61,276 bases of DNA from Gonium pectorale (Eukaryota; Chlorophyta; Chlorophyceae; Chlamydomonadales; Volvocaceae): positions 822,513 to 883,788 of the forward strand of contig LSYV01000035.1 in NCBI GenBank assembly GCA_001584585.1. The letters run 5' to 3'. Shown one piece after another: positions 1-10,200 of this stretch. The notes beneath the pieces are model-generated. The model was not told the DNA's origin, searched no databases, and saw nothing but the letters and a program-made list of their open reading frames with translations. How positions within the stretch are numbered: the stretch's first letter is position 1; the number at the start of each line of letters is the position of its first letter. The translations under genes were made by a program, and so were the position numbers.

Positions 1-1359
1 GCGAGACTACTACGAATATGGAGCCCTCTGCAGGTCTGGCAGGGCCGCACAGCGTAATGTTCCCCATTAGATAATGGGTTGTGTTGTACGTGGCGGTACA
101 CCTGGCCCCATTACGGCATGGATCACCAGCCTTGTAATCGCTGTGGTAATGTCCGGTAACCAGCACGTAAGGGCCAACCCTGTTGAGCCCCGAGTGTCGG
201 AGACAGCCTGCCACCCAGCGAGCGCGCCACGACGCGCCTCCCTCCCTAGCACCGGTCACGGGAGCTATGTCTCGGCGACCTGCCTGGTTGGGGTGGGCGC
301 GTGGACAGTGCAGCGCGGCCTCGTGCCATCGTCGGCTGCAACATCCGCAACCGCACCACCGGCCGCCCTGCACAGCAGCCTCCCGCTTGCGTGCGCGATG
401 TTCATTGCGCGGGACAAAAGCGCTGTGCTGCTGGCCCGCCGGGGCGCTGAACGTGTTGCCTGGCCAGCGTTTGTGACGGGGTGACATACGCGGTGACATG
501 CTTATGCCTTGTTGACGAGGCCCACGTCGCGGCCCCCGCCCCCGCGACGACGAGCATCGGCATCGGGTCCCTCGCCGCCCCATCATGTCGGCCCCCCGCC
601 GCCGCGTCTCAACCACGGGGGTTGCCGGACCCTGGCCCCTCATTCGGGCCACGGCACGGTCCACGGCCGCACCCCACTCGAAAATCGGAACTGCACTCCG
701 CGCCCCGAACCCGCACCCCACTCCGGACCCACACCCCACTCCGCAGTCCACTCCGCAATCCGAACCCCACTCCGAACCCCACTTCGCACCCTGAACCCCA
801 CTCCTTACCCCACTCCACACTCTGCACTCCGCACCCCGAAACTGTACCCCACTACACACCCCACACCGCAGCTCGAACCCGAACGAGGCCCACGTCGCGG
901 CCCCCGCCCCCGCGACGACGAGCATCGGCATCGGGTCCCTCGCCGCCCCATCGTGTCGGCCCCCCGCCGCCGCGTCCCATCAAGATAGACGCCCTCACTA
1001 GTGCAGAGCCTCAGCGCGAGGCCGGCCCTGCACGACCCTCCAAGCTCCTGTGCACATTAAGCAAGTCGCAGGATGATGATGTCCTCAGCCTCACGCGATT
1101 CACATCGAGCTTGCTTGATTATGCCTTGCTGACGATAGCTCTTAGGGTTGGGAGCGCAAGGGTGCAAGGAGGGAGCTGGCTTCGGACAAAAACTTAAATG
1201 TTGGAGTTATTCATACAATTATGTAGCACAAGCAGCGATTTTCGCCGTTGTTGGACATCAAGTTGTCTTAAACAAACGTACAGTTCCATGGTTCCAGTAT
1301 CTTGCATGTACATGCCTGCTCATTCCTTGCCGCCGGTATAATTAGGCAAGGATGGCGCC
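1..1359. other. Upstream region without a recognised gene
   Basis: No reading frame here resembles a protein family. Open frames between 74 and 1197 are low-complexity proline/arginine/serine translations of a C-rich repeat. The region holds a C-rich minisatellite between two 94-bp direct repeats, described separately. The last 150 bases before 1360 are AT-richer and probably hold the promoter and 5' UTR of the glycosyltransferase gene. Confidence 0.6.
515..976. repeat. 94-bp direct repeats flanking a C-rich minisatellite
   Basis: Bases 515-608 and 883-976 are the same 94-bp sequence with one visible difference (catcatg against catcgtg). The 274 bases between them are an irregular tandem array of roughly 12-14 bp units built on a ccccactccgaac theme. 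A shorter related piece (tatgccttgttgacga, about 503-518) recurs near 1121-1136 as tatgccttgctgacga. It could be a duplicated segment invaded by the minisatellite, or a small element with terminal direct repeats. No target-site duplication was established. Confidence 0.85.
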
Positions 1360-2589
1360 ATGCTCTACCGGTATCACCACTCAGGCAGCCAAAGCAAACA
1401 GTCGGACGATCTAGAGAGCCTCTCAAGCCGCATCTTGTCCCCTCGGGGCAGCTTCGGGACTACCAGTAGCGTAGGTCGTCGGCAGCGGAGGCCTCGGGCG
1501 TTCTGCAGCCGGATAATTGCTGGGTTGCTCGTGCTCTGCGTGGTGGCCTCCTTTGTATGGTTCCACTCGTCTGACGTGACGGATGGGTACCAGCGCGATG
1601 GGTTGCCCATCGACGTCGTGGGCGTATCGCTTAAACCTAGCTGCGTTACACGCCAGGCGGTGCTCTCCCTGAACCGGTACATCAAGCCGCGCGTCATCCA
1701 CGTTGTGACGACCAGCAGTGAGAAATGCGCCGTCTACACCTCCTTCGCGTCCAACGTCGAGTGCCATGTCCAGGACCAGTTCCTCGATGGGCTGACGGTG
1801 GACCGCATAGGCGACTACATCGAGCAGCGGCTTGGCGTGGACCAGCATAAACAGTTCAAGGGCCGGGAGCTGTCGGGATGGTACATGCAGCAGTTCCTCA
1901 AGCTGGGCTCGGCGCTGGCGCTGCCGCGGCTGACAGAGCACTACCTAGTGTGGGACCTCGACATGGTGCTGCTCTCACCCGTGCGGCTGTTGTGGCGCGG
2001 CAGCGACATCGCCGTCGATGATGACGCCTCAGTCGTGAATGGGGCGGCCGCTTCGGTGCAGGCACAGCAGCCGGCGGCCCAGACGCTGGTGAACATTGGC
2101 GGATCCGTCTCACCTGGCTATATCGCCAGCTTCCGGCGCCTCACAAAGCGTGGCCTGGAGTTCGCTCCCGATGGCTCATCGTTCGTCACCCACTGGATGG
2201 TGGTCTATAAACCCTACCTACTCGAGTTCCTGCGCGAGCTGTCCGATGGGGACGAGCCGCTGGGTTGGGTCTGGCGCATTCTTTCCTCGGTAGAGCCCTC
2301 GACGGCAGACCTGGGCTTCAGCGAGTACGCGTCGTACATCAGTTGGGTACGGCAGCGCTACCCGCTCTCCCAGCGCCTGGCGAAACGGAAGACCTGGGTG
2401 CGGCACCCCTTCGGGCAGACGACTGTGAAGCTGCTGCGGTTCCTGCGGCACGACCGTTGCTGCTGCCCGAGCCCCTTGCTGCTGAGCCTGGTGCGCACCC
2501 TAGGATTTGTGTACACCGGGTACGAAGTGGGGCACATAGAGGAGTGCCGTTACAGCGAACCGCAGCATGAGACGTCGTACGGGTTGTGA
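1360..2589 (+). CDS. Type II membrane glycosyltransferase, DUF6492-like
   Basis: This intronless frame encodes 409 aa. The N-terminus is a short cytosolic Ser/Arg-rich tail followed by one hydrophobic anchor (about residues 52-68), the layout of a Golgi or ER type II membrane enzyme. The lumenal part has the features of the DUF6492 putative glycosyltransferases: WYMQQFLKLG (about 174-183), a DxD-type metal/nucleotide-sugar motif in VWDLDMVLL (Asp199 and Asp201), and a downstream SEYASYISW segment (about 321-329). By family resemblance it would transfer a sugar from a nucleotide sugar in the secretory pathway; the substrate cannot be told. The C-terminal 50 residues are Cys-rich. The lack of introns contrasts with its intron-dense neighbours. 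It is convergent with the SnoaL-like gene. The family call is from memory of motifs, not a search. Confidence 0.8.
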   Translation: MLYRYHHSGSQSKQSDDLESLSSRILSPRGSFGTTSSVGRRQRRPRAFCSRIIAGLLVLCVVASFVWFHSSDVTDGYQRDGLPIDVVGVSLKPSCVTRQAVLSLNRYIKPRVIHVVTTSSEKCAVYTSFASNVECHVQDQFLDGLTVDRIGDYIEQRLGVDQHKQFKGRELSGWYMQQFLKLGSALALPRLTEHYLVWDLDMVLLSPVRLLWRGSDIAVDDDASVVNGAAASVQAQQPAAQTLVNIGGSVSPGYIASFRRLTKRGLEFAPDGSSFVTHWMVVYKPYLLEFLRELSDGDEPLGWVWRILSSVEPSTADLGFSEYASYISWVRQRYPLSQRLAKRKTWVRHPFGQTTVKLLRFLRHDRCCCPSPLLLSLVRTLGFVYTGYEVGHIEECRYSEPQHETSYGL

Positions 2590-4009
2590 GCAGGGCTCTA
2601 TGCTGTACCCGGATCGTTGCTGTGGGAGCGCACGGCTCGGACGGTCATGCGGCCCTGGCTCGGGCCAACGCTTACTTAACGGGCTTTTTCGATTGGTCCG
2701 GATGCAGTGAGGGCAGCTGGAGAGCATTGGGGAGCACAGTTAGTTGCGTGTCGCTGCAGACTGTGAGCATTGGTAATTCAGAAAGAAGCAGGCTAACTCG
2801 AACTGCCCCTGTGATACACTGTGCTTCTTACCAGCTGAGTGTTCTTCTTAATGACCCACGTAAGCTGCACTGATAACCAGTTTGGTGCCGGCAGGCTGCT
2901 AGCCATGGGGCTGCAGTTGCTGTGTAGTTCAATAATGACTTGGTTTGTCGAGGCCTAGTGGAGATGGGAGTGATTTCAGTATGGAGGGACCTGCTCAGAA
3001 TGGTTTCTGGCCTATTATTGACGAGTAACGTGACACGTGACCCGTGCAGTTGATCGGAACACGATTAGTTGCTGCTTTTGGTACGGATTGTGCGACAGGC
3101 GGCTCTGTTAAGGCGATCATGAGGCAGGTGGGACATCATGACACAGGTTACTGAAAGCAATGAAGCGAGGCCCACTCGCCTTCGCTCTTGCACGGATGAC
3201 AAGGGAGCGCGTGCACACATAACTCACGTCGAGCAGTAAATTGTTGAGGCCATCCTGCAACCCCAGAAGCTCATATGTCGGTCAGGTCGTTCCCCGGCCC
3301 ACATAGATCAAATCAGCACGAGAACGTTGTGTCAACTGTCAAGGACCGCGCTGGCCCAGCAGTCTCAAGATGGACAAGCGAAGCGCGAAGGCAGCACACG
3401 GGTCCATGATGCGTTGGCAACCAGGAGCGATCTGCAAGGAAGCAACAAGCCTCACCGTTCATGGTTGCCGCATCCTTCAGGGGGAGACTACCCAACCTCT
3501 GATCGTCCCTACAGACATGCTATGCGGCAATAGCACTCTGCGTTGAAAACCCGGACATTCACAATCCGCAATGGGGCCGTCTCAAGGTGCACCCAGTGTT
3601 CTTTCACAGCCGGCGCTAGCCTGCCTGAGGACCGGCAAGCAAGCCGCCAATCTGCTAAATTACTGCTGCAACCATGAGCCTGCCGCTGCTGCAGCCGAGC
3701 ACTTGGTCGACAGATAGGTGTCTAGCTCAGTCGCTTTGAGCTCGCGGAAGGTGACCATCCATGCCAGCTTGCAGTCGTCATCCAGCCTACAATATTGGCA
3801 CGCGGGGAGGGTCAGAACGCGCGCGATGGCGCATATGTCGGTACCAACTAAGGCCGAGCATCAGTTGTAGGGATACGGTTAGTTTCTTACCAGAGCACCA
3901 TATGCTTCAATTCCAAGCGAAGATGCCATCGATACGTTGTCCAACCAGAAACTCGATTATGCAATCAGCGCCCAGTCCCGCCGCAAAATGCCCCATTAGT
4001 GCGTGCTGC
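2590..4009. other. Convergent intergenic region
   Basis: This lies between the 3' ends of the glycosyltransferase gene (+) and the SnoaL-like gene (-). It must hold both 3' UTRs. Short open frames exist but none has splice sites or family features. Base composition is less GC-rich than the flanking coding DNA. I see no RNA gene or mobile element. Confidence 0.55.
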
Positions 4010-6841
4010 TCAGCGTGCCACTTGTTTGCCTGACCTGAACAGCGTGACGCCGCGGAATTTATGGAGCCGGGTGTAGCCGCCGATCGCCCCACCGAGGTCA
4101 TCTTCGCTGCCCAGCGAGCGGCGCGACGATGCAGCCGACAGGTGGACACGCAGATGCCCGTCCTTGACCTCCACGCTGCCATGCTCAGGGTGCAGCGTGG
4201 GCTGCTGCCGCGGCAGCGCGTTCTGCGGCACGTTCTGCACGGACCTTCCGACGCCCGAGGAGCTGGCCTTCTGTGCAGCGGCTGCTCCCGACGCCAGAGC
4301 GTCAGCGCCATGCGGCAGCGACTGCTCGTAGTCGAACCAATGCACAGCAACTACGTTCGTGGTGGAGTCCGCAATGGTCTGCCGGATCACCACGGCGTCC
4401 TGCAAGGGCAAGCAGGCGAGACCGGGGAGCCGACCAGTCATTGCGGAAGCTCGCCCGTCAGCTCAACATGCACATGCCTGGCTGGCGCCTCCCCAGCTCG
4501 TCGCCTGTGTCAGCATGGTGCAGCACTGCTGCTGACGCCAAGGCATGTCGTTACGGAAATAAAGCGGACGTGATACATCCAAAGCTGCACGTGGCCCGCA
4601 CCTGGGAGTTGCGGCTCCGGCGTTCTTCCAACGCGTCCACCCCGATCACGTCCTGCTCGAAGTCCGGCCAGCTGTAGATATTGTACTCCTCGATGTCATC
4701 TCGCACCTGCACACATGGCCGCGTACGTATCGCAATAGGGGAGCCGCCGAAGACAGAAGTACCATCATTTGCCGCTCAAGCCCAACAAACGCGTGAAACC
4801 GACGCATCATGTGCACAGGCATTAACATGCCTGACATGGCAGGTAGTTGGATCAGCCCCACAAGATACTGTTGGCCTTGCCTAAGGATGACATCGCCTGT
4901 ACTGCCGCAACCATCATTTCCCTTGCGTCACGCCATTTCCGTCCCCGTCCTTCTAGATCGCCCTCCTTGCCCCGACTACAACATGAGAGCTCCGCTTGCG
5001 TGAGGACGCAAGCTGGACTGACGGGATGATTCGGGCCACTGGGGCCATTTTGCACATGACTAACCCACCATGCTCTCCATGTCCGGAGCAGGCGTCCAAT
5101 TTTCCACCCACTCCGTGGCCGCCTGGACCGCACGCACGCGCCACATGGGGTCGACCGTTCCCGTGGATGGCAACTGGCAGTAGGTGCCCGAGGTGCCAGC
5201 GTCGGACGCGGAGGACGAGGGCGTCGTCGGTGCAGCGTGCCCCCGCATCAGCAGCCTATCAACGGCGGCGCGCTGCTGCCCTGGCAAGTCGCGCTGCAGG
5301 TGCGCCGCCATCTCCTCGTGAGTCGGCTGGCGGTATTCGATGACCTCCTGGATGCGGCCATCCGAAGCCAGCGTTACCAAACTCACACCTGCGAAGCGGG
5401 GCCCTGGGCTCATCGAAACAAAGGGCGAATAACGGAGCACCGGATGCAAGATGATTTGCCAGGTGCACAATCAGGAGGTTACGGTACGGGCAGGCGCACC
5501 GCATCGCCCAGATGCGGTGCATGTAATGGTAGACGCACCCGAGAATGTGCTCCTCTTGAACGTGGGCTCCATGCCGAACATGCCCACGCGATTGGTGCCC
5601 TGGGCGGTCCAGAACAACGCGACACGGCCCTCCTCCTCCGCATACGTGTTGACATGGAACGTGAAATCCTGCAAGGGGCAACCAACCGTCGAGATGGCTC
5701 GCATGCTCGGCCATTCTGGCACATGCCGCCCTGAACCAAGGAGACCTAGCCGCTCCTACCCAGCTTCTCATCGTTTCCCTTACGGATACTACACGTAACT
5801 TCTCCCGGCAGGGACAGGCGCACACCTGGTAGGCAGCGTGGAGGTCCAGCAGAGCCGTGTGGACAGCCTCAGCCCCTGTATGGGTATGCTTTCCCTGCAG
5901 CAGCCCGCGTTGCCTGCGCAAGGGCAACATGGGACCTTCAGTCACTGAACCGCCTCCGGCTCGTTACTGCACAGGAGATACGTAGCTCCAGAAGCCCACG
6001 GCTCTCCTTCGGCAAGGCCAGCACGGCACTGTCGTAAGGAGGAGCACAGCCGCAGACGCAATTGTACATGGCACGTGGCGTCAGGCCTCCGAGACCCTGC
6101 CCTTCCGACGCACCTCCACACAACCCCATGCTTCACCGTTCTGACGTGTCACAACGGCCGAACACGGAATTGGCTGACCCACCCCGCTGTGCTTGAGTTC
6201 GGCACCCTCCGACCCTCTGCAGCCCGCGGAACAGAGGGGCCGAACCCACGACTCCCTAAGACGCCGACCGTACACATCCTGGTGGTGGTGAACCAGGCCG
6301 AGCTAGATCTCTACGATTATTACAATTCTACTCGGCACCTTTAACCCTTCTACCAAGAGGCCACAGGGACTTCCCCACTGGCCCTACCTGACCGCCTGCA
6401 ACACCCACCCACCCACCCGACCTATCTCCGACTCAGCACCCGGGTGAAGAGACGGCACGGAAACCCCACGCTGCGATGCGCAGATGCCACGCACACGCAC
6501 CTCCACACCACATCCGGCGTGACGATCGCCGAGAAGGCATGAAAATCATTTGTCTCGCTGAGATGATAGAATTGCACAGCGACCGTCACGAGCGAGCAGG
6601 GTGTGGAGAGCGATGACGGAAGCGACTTGCTGACTGTGAGGCGTCCGCGAGGCGTGTAAGAGGCACGGCCTGACAGACCATGCTCGCCCAGATGCAAGGA
6701 GTGCTGGCGCTGCGGGTTGCAGGCGCTGGCGAAGTGCGAGAGGTGCTGGCGCTGAGGCTGCGTGGACGCCAGCGGACAAGTCGAGCCTGCTTGGCTGCGC
6801 CCTCTGCCAGAAGCCAGGTTCGCCCCTGTCCTTGTCAGCAT
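4010..6841 (-). CDS. Tandem SnoaL-like (NTF2-fold) two-domain protein
   Basis: Six exons on the minus strand join in phase: 6501-6841, 5826-5913, 5539-5668, 5069-5388, 4602-4706, 4010-4399 (457 aa). All junctions are GT-AG. The first about 80 residues are Ser/Arg/Gln-rich and look like a plastid transit peptide. Domain 1 (about 80-205) follows the SnoaL-like polyketide cyclase pattern: a TPDVVW segment, a GAEAVHTALLDLHAAY helix, a strand with RVALFWTAQGTN, an FSGVSLVTL strand and a final IQEVIEYR. Domain 2 (about 265-457) starts at RAVQAATEWVENW and continues through YNIYSWPDFEQDVIG and VVAVHWFDYEQS, but is interrupted by low-complexity Ala/Gln/Ser sequence. SnoaL-like folds serve as cyclases, isomerases or binding proteins; no catalytic residues could be assigned. 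The ATG at 6841 is the first in-frame one of exon 1. It is divergent with SMC2. Confidence 0.75.
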
Positions 6842-7257
6842 TCCTGCCGCGACCGTTCCGGCTTAGCGCAAGTGATGCCCGGATATGGTGCTGTTGTGTT
6901 TGCGCACGTTCAACGTCGATGACTTTACATGCGAGCAAGCAACGGGGAGAAAGGGCAAGACAGAAAATTACGACATTGTCTTTATGGATCCTATTGCGGA
7001 AGCCCCCAACCTGCCTGCTGGTTTTTTTGCCTGCATTCGTATTGTTTCTCTGTGAGCATTACCTATCCTACCTTTTGAACTGTGTCCGTACCTAAAGAAA
7101 ATATCGACAGCTGCCCTGGCCAGGCCACACATTATGCGTCCCAACCCAGCAGAGACGCACATGGAGACTTAGAATGCGCACAGCTGTCTGAGGCCCTGGG
7201 TTGGGCGGTGGGCACGTACAGGTTCAGGGCCGCGCGGAGCCCGTCCGTTTACATACC
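6842..7257. promoter_or_regulatory. Shared upstream region of the SnoaL-like gene and SMC2
   Basis: Only 416 bases separate the two start codons, which point away from each other. The interval must hold both 5' UTRs and promoters. It is AT-richer than its flanks around 6950-7100 (tttttttgcc tract near 7021). No TATA box or known element could be assigned with confidence. Confidence 0.5.
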
Positions 7258-10200
7258 ATGTATATCAGCGAGGTCGCAATCGAGGGCTTCAAGTCATACG
7301 CAAGCCTCGTGACCCTCAGTAACTTCGACAAGTGCTTCAACGCCATCACCGGGCTCAATGGAAGTGGCAAGTCGAACATCCTGGACTCGATCTGCTTCGT
7401 CCTCGGCATTAAGAAACTCGACCAGGTCCGTGCACGCGCCGTGCTTGTGAGGGCTTTTACAAATCCACAGCTGCCACACGCGCCTGTGTATGGAGGGGGG
7501 GGCGCCCTTCGAGGGGCCCCAAAGAAGCCCACCTGCAGCAATTCCTGGTACCTACCAACCCGACGCTACGGCATCGAGCTGCCTGCCTACCTTGCTCTTG
7601 CAGGTCCGTGCAAGCAGCCTGCAGGAGCTCGTATACAAGCAGGGCCAGGCCGGCATCACGAAAGCCAGCGTCTCCATCACGTTCCGGAATGATGATCCCA
7701 AAACGGGCCCCACCGGGTTCGAGGACAAGGAGACCATCATGGTCTCGCGCACGGTGAGGGTAGTGCATACTGAAGTACCTGGGGATTGAGGAAGGGATGA
7801 CAGAGCGGACACTGCGTCACCTTACGCCGCCCAGTTCTATTGCACATGGAGCCCTACGAACTGGAGCCCTGCCTTGGGGTGCCCTGCGTCTCAGGTCGTC
7901 ATTGGCGGACGCAACAAGTACACCATAAACGGATTGCAGGCGACTGAAGCGTGAGTTAGTGCGGTGGAGCCAAAGGCAGGGCGAAAACCCGGGCAGCCAA
8001 TGCAACTGGACAGGGGGCCTGCCAACTGGGATCTAGCAGTACGCCCCTCAGGGACGGGAGCCCGTCTGCTCATTGTCATCCATATGTATTGTACCAGCCC
8101 TCATTACTGGTATCGTTGTGCCTTCAAGTGTGTATGTCCGTTGTGGTGATCCCGCTTTGTGTGCAGCATTGTGTGCAGAAATGCCTTGGAAGAAGTGCAG
8201 CGGCCGCTCTTCCAGCCCGCACCTTCAACTCTGATCTAACCCAACCGTGCCCTCCACTTCTGCAGCCGGGTGGCTGACCTCTTCCAGTCGGTGCAGCTGA
8301 ACGTCAACAATCCAACCTTCCTAATCATGCAGGGCCGGATTACCAAGGTAGGGGCTCGTCAAGTTTTCCGTTGTCATATTTGGCTGGAACCGGAATGGAA
8401 CCCTGCCGTTGATGTGTGCCGGGTGGGAAAATGAGGCGTGTGCAGCACCTGACTTGACTATTTGGGCACGGAAAGTGAGTTCCAAGCGCACGAACCATGT
8501 GTTCCCGTGCTTGCAGGTCCTGAACATGAAGCCACCGGAGATCTTGGCTCTGCTGGAGGAGGCGTCGGGTACGAAAATGTACGAGAAAAAGAAGCAGACG
8601 GCGCTCAAAACACTCGAAAAGAAGCAGGCACGGCTTGAAGAGATTGACACGGTGCGTAAAGGCGGACAATGTCCTGATGATGTGGCACATACAACTACTT
8701 GTATTAGGGGAAAATCATTTACAGGCCCAAGCACCCCGACACCAGTGTCGGGGTCCTGTAACGACGATTTATTGTTATTACTGCCATGGTCGTGGTGTTG
8801 CTGACGCCTATCAAGGCCTGACTAACCCCGGCATCCAGAATGTGTGATGCTAGCACGCCCTGCCCTAACATGCAGCTCCTGCGCAACGACCTGGAGCCGG
8901 CACTGGAGAAGCAGCGCAAGCTGTGCCAGGAGTACCACGAATACAACTCCCTCATGTCCAAGCGAGACAGCCTCTTGAGATTCTGCCTTGCATACGATCA
9001 CGTGAAGTGCACACGGTGAGTTGGAGGGTGCAGATCGCGGCGGCCGCCACGGGGCCGGTGTGCATAACATTCTTGTGATGCATTGCCAATACCCTGACAT
9101 TGTTTGCACCAAAGCGCCATTCGGCAGGATGCACTTTTGCCTAATCCTTGCTGAGCGCGTTCGAATGCCCATCGTGCGCAGCGTCATTGAATCTGGAGGC
9201 GCTGAGGTAGCGGCCATGGAGCATGACCTGGAGGTGAAGGCCGTTGAGTGTGCGGAGCGGCAGCGGGAAGCCGCTGAGCTAGCGGCCCAGGCAAAGGACC
9301 TCGCGACGGAGAAAGAGGTCACCATGGGAGGCGAGATGCGAGAGCTCAAGAAGGCGATGGACGAGTTGCAGCTCAAGTGAGCAAGGAATGGATCCAGGGT
9401 GTGGCGCGAATGGCAATAATCGGACCAACAAAGAGACAACAACAAAGAGGATAGTCGTGTTATCTTGTAGGTCATCTTCTGGTTTTCTACACCCCGTCAT
9501 TGCTCTGTAGGCTGTCTGGCAGTACGACGGCGCTCAAGCACAAGCAAGACGCGCTCAAAGCGGAGCAGGCAGCCTTGAAGGCGCTGCAGGCCCAAGCGGC
9601 TGAGCTTGCAGCCCAGGACCTGGTCGGAGCTGTGGCCGCAGCTGAGCAGCTACGCGACGGGGCGAAGGCGAACCTTGAAGCCGCAGAGAAAGCAGTGGAG
9701 GCAGCGACCCGCGAGCTCGCAGGCATGCAGGGGCTGCCTTATGCTGTGTCCGCATCGGCTCACTTGCCTACAGTACGGTTGACTGGGTGCACACAAGTAC
9801 GAGTTGTACTTGCTGCATATGTTCATGGCGCCAGAGACCCGAGACGTGCCGATTGTTGCGTTGGCATGGAGGCGGCAAAGAACTTGAAGCCTTCCTACTG
9901 CGGCGTGCAGGTGCTGAGGCCGGTGATGGTCGCGACGAGTCAAACCGCTCCCTTCAGGAGCGGCTGGTAGACGCGCAGATGCAGCAGACGGCTGCTGACG
10001 CGGCCCTGGCCGAGGCCGAGCTAGCGGTGAAGCATCTCACTAAGCAGCTGGCGGAGCAGCGCAAGGCAGCGGCGGCCAAGGAGAAGGAGGGAGCCAACCT
10101 GACAAGGGAGCTGGAGAAGCATAAGGCAAAAGCGGAGGAGTGCAGCGCCAGACTGCAGGTGCGCATGAATGGGTTACCTGATCTGAGGTATACTCCTCGA

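Noticed and set aside
609..1197. Proline- and arginine-rich open frames near the left end
   Set aside because: They are translations of the C-rich minisatellite and its flanking repeats, present in several frames at once.
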